This document shows, piece by piece, positions 18,101-25,455 of a DNA stretch of 64,000 nt. A program made the translations under genes and the position numbers. How positions within the stretch are numbered: the first letter of the stretch is position 1; each line of letters starts with the position of its first letter. The stretch is from Leptospira bandrabouensis (GTDB lineage: Bacteria; Spirochaetota; Leptospiria; Leptospirales; Leptospiraceae): the NCBI RefSeq assembly GCF_004770905.1, contig NZ_RQHT01000003.1, positions 1 to 64,000 of the forward strand, written 5' to 3'. The notes below the pieces were generated by a model. It was not told the DNA's origin. It did not search any database and saw only the letters and a program-made list of their open reading frames with translations.

Positions 18101-20107
18101 TTTTATGATCAACTTCGCAGTGGAAATGTTAAAGATATAGCCCTAAAAAATGAACTTAGAGCCAAATTAGAAACAACAGAAGATCCATTTTTGCAAGCTT
18201 ATCGATTGGGTTCATTGTACATCCAAAACTATATGTTTTATGAAGCAGAATCGGAAACAAACAAGTTATCACAACTTGCAAAAACAGCCAAAGAAAAAAC
18301 CGTTGTTAAAAATCGTATTTTAGAAATTTACTTTCACAAGGGATTTTTGTTAGGTGATAAGAGTATTTATCTAACACCACTTACATCCACTTCTGCTTAT
18401 AATTATGGATTTAAAAAAGATTGGAAAAATTTTGATGAAAAAATCCTATCTCGGGATTTTACAAAGTTTGGATACTCTGATTCTATTTATGATTCCTATC
18501 GTTTGAAATTGTATTCTGCATGGAAGGAACAACTTCAAAATGGTTATTTTGAGGCTATGTCCTTAACGCCAGAATATTTAACAAGTGGCGAATCTGTTCT
18601 TACTAAACTTTCACACTTGAATAGAACACTTTTTTTTCATTTGCTCCTTAGTTCTGTGCCATTTCAAAAAAACAAAGAAGTGAATTCTTTGGTGGAACTT
18701 TTGGTTTCTGAAGAATTAAAAGAAGGACGTAGTTATCGTACATTGTTTTTCAGATTGGAGCTCGCAAAAGCTTTGTTACTTCGTGGTGAATCGGATATGG
18801 CCGATTCCTTAGTTTCAAAAATTCAGTCTATGGACAAAGAATTAGGGTCAGGAAACCAATTTTGGCAAGAAAGATGGAAAGACTTCCAGTGGAAACGTGA
18901 TTTTCTTAAAAACCAATCATCCACAGTATCACTTTCTAGCCCGTTTTTGAAACTTTTCCAAGATGCTAAATCAAAGAAACCTGAAGAGTTTGTTTCTATG
19001 TTAAATGAATTTAACAAAAGAAATAAAACGGAATATTTAAGTCCTGAACTGAAAGAAGAGTATGAATTTTTGTTTTATTTTCTTCTGCAACAAAGTTTGG
19101 AAAAGAATAGTTCTGAGAGTTTTTTTGATTTAGCGGTGGCTAGGGAAATATTTCGATTCACTTCCAATCGGTTTTCTAATAACGAACTTTATGTGAAACA
19201 TATTCCTTACTTCGAAAGTTATTCGGAACGACTAAAAAAGAAAATGGTTGGGAAACAAGAGTTTCACGGAATTTTTGACCTTGGTAAAAAAACTTATTTA
19301 TTGAGTTTTGCTTCTGGAAAGTCGCTAGGTCGTGAGATGTTTTCTGATAATAAATCTATCTATAGAGAGTCAGTGAAATATTTCCGTTCCGCTGAATCAG
19401 ATGACCAAGAAGTGATATTAAGAGAGTCTCTTGCTGATAAATACCGAACCAGTTTGCGATTGAATAAACTCAGCAGACATTATATTTATAGTTCGGGCCA
19501 ACATGCGGTGGTTCCGATGGTTTTACCTGATACAGAATTTTATTCAGTCGCTTCTGTATCCGATTTTCTATCTAACCCTGCTTTGAAGTTTAATTCGATA
19601 TCTCCTAAAAAACCTGAAGTATCTGTATTTGGATGGAGATCTTCTCTTGAGAATGAAATAAATGCAGGCCTTACATTATGGGAAACAAATGGGAAAAAGG
19701 ATGTTTTTTCCCCTTATCAAGTTGATTTTGCGGAAATTGGATGGTGCCAAAACAACTTTCTTTGTATTTCAGAAAACCCTCTGTTTGATGTTACAAATAG
19801 GAATGTAAATACTGCTAGGATTTATGCAAATCAAAGAGTGGGCAGTTCCGCACAGTATACGAATGATTTTAGCGGTGTGGCTTATTATTTGGCCAAAGAA
19901 AATCCCGGTTTATTTGTGTTACATTCGGGTATTCAAACAGGAGTCCACAATTTGTTTTTCCTAAAAGAATTCTTTAAAGCTGATGAATTGCCTAAACCAT
20001 TACATATTCGATTAGCAGAGGGTAAAGAAGCTGCGAGGAATTCTGCGATTGATGACCGTTATTGGATGGGTTATAAACTTTATACATCGGCAATGATTGA
20101 AGACTAA
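12158..20107 (+). CDS. Giant lipoprotein with TolB-like propeller, TPRs and CHAT-like regions
   Basis: A 2,649-residue exported protein. The signal MKPFKWFPFFFFLFSPILFFQC suggests lipidation at Cys22 (loose lipobox). Residues about 50-360 form TolB/PD40-type propeller blades (RYLFYATDQKGNFDIWFRDL; DPVWSTDGETIYFVSDRF), one holding a DTNQNGKLDERD calcium-type loop. Residues about 370-1560 are helical TPR-type repeats (DAYQLLGWLYQYV; GLSELESGNFEDAIVSFQTAI). Two regions, about 1625-1865 and 2365-2649, look like degenerate CHAT protease folds without an evident His-Cys pair. ATG 12158 follows GGGAGAAG and overlaps the previous stop by 4 bases; an upstream in-frame ATG (12143) is less likely. Function unknown; probably an envelope scaffold working with the two genes before it. 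Confidence 0.75.
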   Translation: MKPFKWFPFFFFLFSPILFFQCILFQKSVKMTNVDFDYSAISKNYFSPTQSKPFPLTVQRGNNIYNSTTGDGRYLFYATDQKGNFDIWFRDLKSSVVVPVTNHPFSETKPSISPNGKYLVFVSEEFDSEGDLILLPMDIEEWTRELLKGNRFIDDNFINLTNQPNKNGEYTKGVIDTDPVWSTDGETIYFVSDRFTPGLPNLCALKVGNPNQILQITSKGASSPYVSSDGKIIYFISYFEDSKGEIYSYNLSNSLIQRITKNAYLDFSPTVDSKSKNLYYASIRKDTNQNGKLDERDHSVLVVMNLETGEERILSSGETSNFDIRYSNFNGGSILFSASYFNAINIYFIPENGAIPKQQNITEQYQYAKTFTSGQSLEAYFLALDSVELFYSDDVLFPIYSARIAVLKYSSLLRVGKKEEAKTFLEFYRNRLKLEPNKNYFAQLLLQWEESKRSDKKFNLIQEIQNVPQAKWTKDAEATLYHLYADELEKDKKGILAFDSLKLIYERFPDYHQIDEIKRRLGGFEFKPNSLKLSLLYQEMILEWEKEKNRYLSNPSVPFSNDKKRDLRYLLEDVIQKISENRNSEMLISHLDVILSEPETKNISPYAITLKYLKAKALSDIRKFNESNVILDSIIPIPVNIDLEPPGKPSVFETPSFIAEYKTPILLRANLLKYYNQKAVGNTTDALRNLKIYLEFYDPILGVDLGEEDIQSAFFYFENKAVEFERIGDLLQSSFHYFFNNQNMFLVKTRNLYLDSLYKEYAIYYQRKMVDTIFRFGKKIREEEERALLNQLNILSKDKLNVVGNLSGVTSIFTDNELLRGVVDIKDFEKIEVLSEKALSWTELYYKQAVPRARPYLDLATLYGYSYYLINKYVTFESYYYSTGTMTDVRKTEILENFKRAELELRWIIYADPTHYDAYQLLGWLYQYVDLIKMQKNPKSGIIDSEVYENLYKKYFPDKNLEANIELYNQILVFLGEDYRDRKVISDLNLNLGNNYFLLSNFPKANESYRKVEDVSQFLSVKNQFEGYKQEAIYRFNYGKSLIYQGQYKKASDQFSKSIDIYFKNEYYLSINEHASDPNSITLGKLNSIRSKLALLFSLKGLSELESGNFEDAIVSFQTAIAYNKDVKFISPVNLANYLAIAFQKSGRFRDSYQMLNVAEMEYKTNQESLLQRYKKWSFWNVIFGDNVRVIGDGRFPGEFPNDFKYLLTLGIRIENHIEQEEYTAALSEIKVRNELITSNNLDDTIIGKNILAKSRQVEAQIYQRSELQEEAVNHYKELADILLENPANKGFEKLFQNYGSSVFALQESTTFPLETKRKLLNQFLMQMESWKKKEEANCSDVPIVCFNRFRMDTPRFDIVYGTALYYESLLLEKEGKDYNNTLAKAAELLESPGLVDPKIIGLSTDPISRQSRVRIQLNLYTIYMKLGDRILAEKKWKEASELAYEFRLDEEMFWANAQRFKWEHSLNISERNSNYFSYGKEAIQAYQTNLSVRLFSPKYRLIDFLETHSESQLESQQTKNIINHWENFRSLELFRDLVSAQFEFEDSKSNLYYQDLIKWMKGYRKLTNTISEKALKRESVANSLKQQTVEIQNLDGIIGKLKNVSPERSAFLEPKRLGNEEFFNGWIGVFPTNESLYFFHTIQGRLQTTICKSISEISECLPSKTESIPKIQIIGRKADGTLIRNIVNEYHKINSYPVILFDRTHNELFAERNERRLKWVTIYGDVEKNREDKNVRSLSSGNLGVYLYDTDYLVSKRSIEKQTSLFGDEKSNVFPLREIFQGSGTEISVIGLDDSNFITQKQWNLLGKLYEVLRSKRIQNLVSFSPSKTEDYTSMKLETFAKDSNRLLIGNWKEFSIPKDGLSEKAKEFIRLGFEKEKTKEIADSYESYYTASTLLDDNDMVLPSLELKLAKLKTEIFPNVPRISIYKPLWLKYAKSSFQNQIRYEYLVSCFSSKDREECKYSSSDFIGKDKDSYMGALEFYDQLRSGNVKDIALKNELRAKLETTEDPFLQAYRLGSLYIQNYMFYEAESETNKLSQLAKTAKEKTVVKNRILEIYFHKGFLLGDKSIYLTPLTSTSAYNYGFKKDWKNFDEKILSRDFTKFGYSDSIYDSYRLKLYSAWKEQLQNGYFEAMSLTPEYLTSGESVLTKLSHLNRTLFFHLLLSSVPFQKNKEVNSLVELLVSEELKEGRSYRTLFFRLELAKALLLRGESDMADSLVSKIQSMDKELGSGNQFWQERWKDFQWKRDFLKNQSSTVSLSSPFLKLFQDAKSKKPEEFVSMLNEFNKRNKTEYLSPELKEEYEFLFYFLLQQSLEKNSSESFFDLAVAREIFRFTSNRFSNNELYVKHIPYFESYSERLKKKMVGKQEFHGIFDLGKKTYLLSFASGKSLGREMFSDNKSIYRESVKYFRSAESDDQEVILRESLADKYRTSLRLNKLSRHYIYSSGQHAVVPMVLPDTEFYSVASVSDFLSNPALKFNSISPKKPEVSVFGWRSSLENEINAGLTLWETNGKKDVFSPYQVDFAEIGWCQNNFLCISENPLFDVTNRNVNTARIYANQRVGSSAQYTNDFSGVAYYLAKENPGLFVLHSGIQTGVHNLFFLKEFFKADELPKPLHIRLAEGKEAARNSAIDDRYWMGYKLYTSAMIED

Positions 20108-21189
20108 CGAGTTTCGTTTAAGAACTGTTTGCGGGTTTCTTCCGGCAATTCAAAGAGTTTTTTTACTTCTTTATGGAATTGTCGAAAGTCCTCACCAGAT
20201 TTTATAAATAAGGATTCAAAACTGACTTCTCCCGAATGGTATCGTAAGGCACCTAAAAAGTCTTCGTTATTCCAATCACGTGTTAAAAACTCTTTGGCTT
20301 TTTCTTCTGGAACCAGTTTTTTTTGAATCACTTCTTCTTTGAATTTTGCCATAATGGATCGTTTTTGGTTCCATTTGTTTTCGGTATCTAAATCGGAAGC
20401 ATAAAGAGTTTTTAATTCATCCGCATATTTTTGCAAAAGTTTTATAGTAACTTCTCTTTTTAGTTTTTCTTTTTTGAATTTCTGTAAGCCAGCGCTACTT
20501 TTCCCTTCTTTTTCTGTGTAGTATCGCTCTATCCCTTTTTCTTCCACATAACTAGCGTATGATTCATTTAAAGTTGAATCTCCCGGTAAATAAACCGTTG
20601 CATGTGCCATTTCATGGAAAACTAAACCAACCAACCTATGATCAGGCCAGTTAAGTTGTGGAGATAGGACTGGATCCGAAAACCAACCAAGCGTCGAGTA
20701 ACCGCCTATGGCTCGTATACGAGTATCGTATCCTTCTTTTTGTAATTCTTTTTCTAAAGAGATTGCCTTTTGTTTATCAAAGAATCCTTTGTAGGGTACG
20801 GTTCCTGCGATGGGAAACCACCAGGTATAGGATTTAAGTTCCAAGGCTTCAGAGGCACTCACATTCCAACCGATTTCTTCTCTATCTAATTTAGTATAGT
20901 ATTCGAAACCGCCTTTTTCATTTAGCGCAAGTTCCCCGATGGCAAAATTTCTGGCTTCCTGAATTAAATTTAATTTTTGTTTTGTTTTTAAATCCAATCC
21001 GGGCAGTTTAAGAATATCTTCGATTTTTACCCGACCCAAGATGATGGAAGATTGTTCCTTTCCTAAGTGAAATAAATACGGCAAACACCCAGAAAGAAAA
21101 ATGGGGAAGAATAAAATCGTAAATATTCTAGGTATCTTTTTGGTTCGACAAGGAAGGGGAATCAACAAAAGTGGAAGGGGTTTTGGCAT
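20104..21189 (-). CDS. Predicted lipoprotein aminopeptidase (COG4324 type)
   Basis: A 361-residue zinc-metallopeptidase-like lipoprotein. A hydrophobic signal ends in FLSGC (Cys35). The family hallmarks are all visible: VKIEDIL near the N terminus, YSTLGWFSDPVL, and FHEMAHATVY with the HExxH zinc motif at 192-196, then LNESYASYVEE with Glu209 as the likely third ligand. Its stop overlaps that of the convergent giant gene (20104-20107). The ATG is only 3 bases from the divergent HtrA start, so the two promoters must lie inside the neighbouring coding regions, or this start is misplaced (TTG codons at residues 8 and 9 are alternatives). Confidence 0.85.
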   Translation of the reverse strand: MPKPLPLLLIPLPCRTKKIPRIFTILFFPIFLSGCLPYLFHLGKEQSSIILGRVKIEDILKLPGLDLKTKQKLNLIQEARNFAIGELALNEKGGFEYYTKLDREEIGWNVSASEALELKSYTWWFPIAGTVPYKGFFDKQKAISLEKELQKEGYDTRIRAIGGYSTLGWFSDPVLSPQLNWPDHRLVGLVFHEMAHATVYLPGDSTLNESYASYVEEKGIERYYTEKEGKSSAGLQKFKKEKLKREVTIKLLQKYADELKTLYASDLDTENKWNQKRSIMAKFKEEVIQKKLVPEEKAKEFLTRDWNNEDFLGALRYHSGEVSFESLFIKSGEDFRQFHKEVKKLFELPEETRKQFLNETR

Positions 21190-21192
21190 TCT

Positions 21193-22320
21193 ATGGAAAG
21201 AAAAACTTCGATTCCGCCAGTCGTCTACATTAACTTTGCTTTAGTTTTTGTACTTTTGTTCGCTATCTTCTTTCCTGAAATCCGGATGGCAGTCACAAAA
21301 CTATTTGCGTCCCCAAAACCCATCTCCGCAAGCAAACAAAGCCAAGCCATTCAGATCCAATCCAGTTTCCGTAATGTTTACCGCGAAGCCCAACAATTTG
21401 TAGTCTCTATTCGGACGAAAAAAACTGAGATGATTTTTCATCCCTACGCTTTCGGTGAAAGTAGGGAAGACCGAATCTCTTCCATTGGAAGTGGGTTTAT
21501 CATTGATGAGCGGGGGTTTGTTGTCACAAACTACCATGTTATCAAAAATGCAGAGATCATAGAAATCATCATGTCTGATGGTCGCATTTTCCCCGCTCGT
21601 TATGTGGGAAGCCATGAAAGAGCAGACATTGCACTTTTGAAAATCCCAAGTAACGACCGTTTCACTCCTGCTTTTCTTGGCAATTCTGATGAAATCGAAG
21701 TTGGTGACTGGGCCATTGCCGTGGGTTCCCCTTATGGACTTGAAAAAACATTTACAGTAGGAGTAGTTTCTGCCAAGTCCCGTGAAGACCTGGATGAGAC
21801 AGGCCAAACCCATATCCAAACAGACACAGCCATAAACCCAGGATCCAGTGGGGGACCCCTTCTCAATATTTACGGGGAAGTGGTGGGGATCAACCGTATG
21901 ATCCGTTCTTCTTCTGGGGCTAGTGCCGGGATTGGGTTTGCTATCCCTATCAATTATGCCAAACGAGTCCTTCGCCAAATCGAACAAAATGTAGGACAAA
22001 ATATACGGCCGGCAACGCTTGGAGTTATGGCAACTGCTCCACTCCCAGACCACAGGAAATCTCTGGGAATTCCAGGAGATACGGTTGGGGTTTTGGTCTA
22101 CGATATCGAACCGAATTCTTCTGCAGAGAAAGGAGGGCTCAGGCGTTATGACTTTATTGAGGGGGCAAATGGCCTCCAAATCCGCCATATCAATGATTTA
22201 CGCGAACAAGTGGGACTTGTGGGTCTCGGCGGCGTCTTACGGTTGAAGATATTACGGGATACCCAAGAGATGGAATTATCGATCCCTTTGGTCGAGGCCG
22301 CCTATAAAAAAGGCCAGTAA
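21193..22320 (+). CDS. HtrA/DegP-type serine protease with PDZ domain
   Basis: A 375-residue periplasmic quality-control protease (family S1C). A single N-terminal membrane segment (VVYINFALVFVLLFAIFF) anchors it, as in DegS. The trypsin-like domain holds the complete triad: His115 (VTNYHVIKN), Asp145 (RADIALLKI) and Ser219 (NPGSSGGPL). One PDZ domain follows (about 275-365, GVLVYDIEPNSSAEKGGLR). GGAAGGGG lies about 13 bases before ATG 21193. It is followed 5 bases later by an aminotransferase gene, so murI and purM may lie on the same transcript. Confidence 0.93.
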   Translation: MERKTSIPPVVYINFALVFVLLFAIFFPEIRMAVTKLFASPKPISASKQSQAIQIQSSFRNVYREAQQFVVSIRTKKTEMIFHPYAFGESREDRISSIGSGFIIDERGFVVTNYHVIKNAEIIEIIMSDGRIFPARYVGSHERADIALLKIPSNDRFTPAFLGNSDEIEVGDWAIAVGSPYGLEKTFTVGVVSAKSREDLDETGQTHIQTDTAINPGSSGGPLLNIYGEVVGINRMIRSSSGASAGIGFAIPINYAKRVLRQIEQNVGQNIRPATLGVMATAPLPDHRKSLGIPGDTVGVLVYDIEPNSSAEKGGLRRYDFIEGANGLQIRHINDLREQVGLVGLGGVLRLKILRDTQEMELSIPLVEAAYKKGQ

Positions 22321-22325
22321 ATTTT

Positions 22326-23627
22326 ATGAGAAGAAACATTGTCCACTCGGGTGCTGATGCACTCATTTATGAAATCCGCCAGATTGTCGCTCTTGCTAAG
22401 CAAATAGAGGCGATGGGTGTCACCATCACTTGGGAAAATATTGGAGATCCCATCCAAAAGGGAGAATCTGTCCCTACTTGGATGAAAGACATTGTCAGTG
22501 GACTTGTCTCCCAGAATAAGTCGTGGGCCTATACGGCAACACAAGGGGACGAAACGACTCGTAAATTTTTAGCCTCCAAAGTCAACGAACGAGGTGGAGC
22601 CCAAATCACATCTGAGGACATTTTATTTTTTAATGGCCTTGGGGATGCTGTTGCAAAAATTTTTGGATTTATGAGAAGGGAAGCAAGGATTCTTGGACCT
22701 TCCCCCGCCTACTCTACGTTATCTTCAGCGGAAGCAGCGCACTCAGGATACGAACACTTAACTTATGAATTAAATCCAGATAATGATTGGATGCCTGATT
22801 TAGAAGACATTGAAAACAAAGTAAAATACAATGATTCTATTGCGGGAATTTTACTCATCAATCCTGACAATCCAACGGGAGCAGTGTATCCCAAAGAAGT
22901 GATGCGGGAGATTGTTAAAATCTGCGAAAAGTATGATATCATCTTAATTTGTGATGAAACGTATGCACATGTAAATTATTCAGAATGGGGAAGTATCCAT
23001 TTATCGGAAGTCATTGGAGATAAAGTTTGTGGGTTTGCACTCAGATCCATTTCCAAAGAGTTTCCTTGGCCCGGAGCTCGTTGTGGTTGGTTAGAGGTTT
23101 TTAATCGTAAAAACGATTCAACTTTTGAAAGATATATCAAATCATTGTTAGATGCAAAGATGTTAGAAGTATGTTCAACAACTTTGCCACAACTTTCGAT
23201 TCCACTTGTATATTCCCATCCAGAATTTTTAAATCATTTAAAATTCAGAAACCAAAAGTTTAAAAAAAGAGCTGAAAAGGCAACGAACATTCTTACGGGT
23301 ATTCCTGGAGTTAAAGTCATTCAACCTAAGGGTGCGTTTTATTTGACAGTACTCTTTGAAGATGGGGCCTTAAAACCGCACATGACACTCCCTATTGATA
23401 ATACTAAGGTCCGTGATTTTGTTTCTCCATTAATGGAGAAAGCTGCACTGGACCGAAGATTCGTTTTGCATCTGTTAGCTTCTGCAGGAATTTGTGTAGT
23501 TCCACTTAGTTCCTTTTGTTGTAATCGGAATGGATTTCGAGTCACATTGTTAGAAGAAGATGAAACAAAGTTTGAATGGATTTATAAAACTCTCGCTGAA
23601 AATATCAGGAAGTATTTAGCATCCTAA
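22326..23627 (+). CDS. Class I/II pyridoxal-phosphate aminotransferase
   Basis: A 433-residue fold-type I PLP enzyme. The family blocks are present: INPDNPTGAVYPKEVM (substrate and cofactor Asn), ILICDETYAHV (Asp binding the pyridine nitrogen), and SISKEFPWPGARCGW with the Schiff-base lysine Lys244 followed by the phosphate-binding Arg. The extra-long N terminus (VHSGADALIYEIRQIV) is typical of a bacterial group of uncharacterised aminotransferases that often prefer aromatic or branched substrates; the specific substrate cannot be read here. The start lies 5 bases after the HtrA stop and the stop directly abuts murI. Confidence 0.9.
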   Translation: MRRNIVHSGADALIYEIRQIVALAKQIEAMGVTITWENIGDPIQKGESVPTWMKDIVSGLVSQNKSWAYTATQGDETTRKFLASKVNERGGAQITSEDILFFNGLGDAVAKIFGFMRREARILGPSPAYSTLSSAEAAHSGYEHLTYELNPDNDWMPDLEDIENKVKYNDSIAGILLINPDNPTGAVYPKEVMREIVKICEKYDIILICDETYAHVNYSEWGSIHLSEVIGDKVCGFALRSISKEFPWPGARCGWLEVFNRKNDSTFERYIKSLLDAKMLEVCSTTLPQLSIPLVYSHPEFLNHLKFRNQKFKKRAEKATNILTGIPGVKVIQPKGAFYLTVLFEDGALKPHMTLPIDNTKVRDFVSPLMEKAALDRRFVLHLLASAGICVVPLSSFCCNRNGFRVTLLEEDETKFEWIYKTLAENIRKYLAS

Positions 23628-24437
23628 ATGAATTCTCGCGGTAGATATAAAATTGGGATTTTTGATTCAGGTCTTGGAGGACTTTCTGTACTTCGGACAC
23701 TTTGGAAAGAAACTTCCCATATTGATTATATCTACTTTGGAGATTTAGTAAATTCTCCTTACGGTCAAAAATCAAAAGCTGAAGTATTAGAACTTTCCAA
23801 AAACGCTTTTGAATATTTATTAGAAAAAGATTGTGATGCTATTTTGTTTGCATGTAATACAGCCACATCAGCGGCAGCAGATTTTTTACGCGCCAAACAT
23901 TCTATTCCCATCTTTGGAATGGAACCTGCTTTAAAACCAGCCGTAAATCAAAACCCTGGCGTTAAAATTGCCGTTTTTGCTACAGAGCTCACTTTAAAAG
24001 AAGATAAATTTAAAACTTTAGTTTCTGGATTTCCATTGGGCACAGAGATTCTTCCTGTTGCTTGTGAGGGTTTGGCAAAGCTCATCGATAAAGATCTTTG
24101 GGAAGAGGCTTGGGAATTGTTTGATTCAAAAATTAAAACTGTAATCAAAGATTGTAATGTGTTTGTATTGGGTTGTACTCACTATGTTTTTCTAAAGGAA
24201 AGAATTCTTTATAATTATCCTTTGGTAAAAGTATATGATGGAAATTTGGGCACAACATTACATATAAAAAGAGTTTTGAATTTACCAGACGTTTCAGAAA
24301 ATAAAAACCAATTAGATATCTTGTTAAATACTTCTGATTCAGATTACGTACATTTAGCAGGAAGAATCGCCAAAACAATTACGCCCAATCATACTCTATC
24401 CCTAATTAATACTACTACAGGAAAACTCCATGTCTAA
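23628..24437 (+). CDS. murI: Glutamate racemase
   Basis: Interconverts L- and D-glutamate for peptidoglycan. The 269 residues show the family signature IGIFDSGLGGLSVLR and IYFGDLVNSPYG near the N terminus, and both catalytic cysteines: Cys76 in LFACNTATSAA and Cys183 in VLGCTHYVFL. The ATG follows the aminotransferase stop with no gap, and the 3' end overlaps purM by 8 bases, so expression is coupled on both sides. Length is normal for the family. Confidence 0.96.
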   Translation: MNSRGRYKIGIFDSGLGGLSVLRTLWKETSHIDYIYFGDLVNSPYGQKSKAEVLELSKNAFEYLLEKDCDAILFACNTATSAAADFLRAKHSIPIFGMEPALKPAVNQNPGVKIAVFATELTLKEDKFKTLVSGFPLGTEILPVACEGLAKLIDKDLWEEAWELFDSKIKTVIKDCNVFVLGCTHYVFLKERILYNYPLVKVYDGNLGTTLHIKRVLNLPDVSENKNQLDILLNTSDSDYVHLAGRIAKTITPNHTLSLINTTTGKLHV

Positions 24438-25455
24438 TTCAAATAAAGTTACATATAAAGAAGCTGGTGTTGATACCGAAAAGGGACAAGAGTTTGTTAA
24501 AAGAATCAAAACCAACGTTGCATCCACTCATAATAAAAATGTTTTAGGTGGGTTGGGTGGTTTTGCCGCCTGTTACGATGTTAGTTTTTTGAAGTCTTAC
24601 CAAGAACCGATTCTCCTTTCTGGAACTGATGGAGTAGGCACTAAATTACAAATTGCAAGGCTTCTTGATATTCATGACACTGTGGGTATCGACTTAGTTG
24701 CCATGTGTGTAAATGATATTCTTGTGAATGGCGGGAAACCATTGTTTTTCCAAGATTATATTGCCTGTGGTAAACTCTTTTTACCAAGAATGGAGGCCAT
24801 TGTTTCTGGTATCGTTAATGGTTGTAAGTTGGCCGATTGTTCGCTTGTAGGTGGAGAAACTGCCGAACATCCAGGAGTGATGCCAGATGATGAATATGAT
24901 TTAGCAGGTTTTGTCGTTGGTGTTGTAGAAAAACAAAAAATGATAGATGGCCGAACCATTAAAACAGGTGATTCTATAATTGGGCTTGGTTCTTCCGGCC
25001 CACATAGTAATGGTTTTTCGCTCATTAGAAAATTGTTGTTAAAAGATGGTAAGTTACCTACTGGCTCCGCTGAAGTGGAATTTTTAAGAGATCATGTCTT
25101 TAAACCCACGAAAATTTATGTTAAAACAATTTTATCTATAATTGAAAAGTTCTCTATCAAAGGTATGGTTCATATAACAGGTGGTGGATTTTACGAAAAC
25201 ATACCACGAGTGTTACCAACAGGGATTGGTGCCGAAATTGATTTTCTTCCGGAAAGTTATGTATTTTCCAAATTAGAAAAAGACCATTCACTAGATCGCA
25301 ATGATATGTATGGTACGTTTAATATGGGAATTGGTTATATCTTGGTTGTTGACCCATCTCATGTTGATGTCATTATGTCTGAACTAAAAATTCTTGGTGA
25401 AGATGCTTATTTGATTGGTAAAACAGATTCTACAGGAAAGATTACGATTAAGTAG
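24430..25455 (+). CDS. purM: Phosphoribosylformylglycinamidine cyclo-ligase
   Basis: Catalyses the ATP-dependent closure of FGAM to AIR, step five of purine synthesis. The 341-residue product is full length. Conserved blocks include YKEAGVDTEKGQEFV, LLSGTDGVGTKLQIA, DLVAMCVNDILVNGGKPLFFQDY and SLVGGETAEHPGVM, plus GPHSNGFSLIRK. Its ATG lies inside the end of murI, and its last 8 bases overlap the convergent histidine kinase gene, so no terminator fits between them. Confidence 0.97.
   Translation: MSNSNKVTYKEAGVDTEKGQEFVKRIKTNVASTHNKNVLGGLGGFAACYDVSFLKSYQEPILLSGTDGVGTKLQIARLLDIHDTVGIDLVAMCVNDILVNGGKPLFFQDYIACGKLFLPRMEAIVSGIVNGCKLADCSLVGGETAEHPGVMPDDEYDLAGFVVGVVEKQKMIDGRTIKTGDSIIGLGSSGPHSNGFSLIRKLLLKDGKLPTGSAEVEFLRDHVFKPTKIYVKTILSIIEKFSIKGMVHITGGGFYENIPRVLPTGIGAEIDFLPESYVFSKLEKDHSLDRNDMYGTFNMGIGYILVVDPSHVDVIMSELKILGEDAYLIGKTDSTGKITIK

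Noticed and set aside
21301..22188. Long minus-strand frame of 295 codons opposite HtrA
   Set aside because: The opposite strand encodes a complete HtrA with catalytic triad; the antisense frame has no domain and no ribosome binding site.
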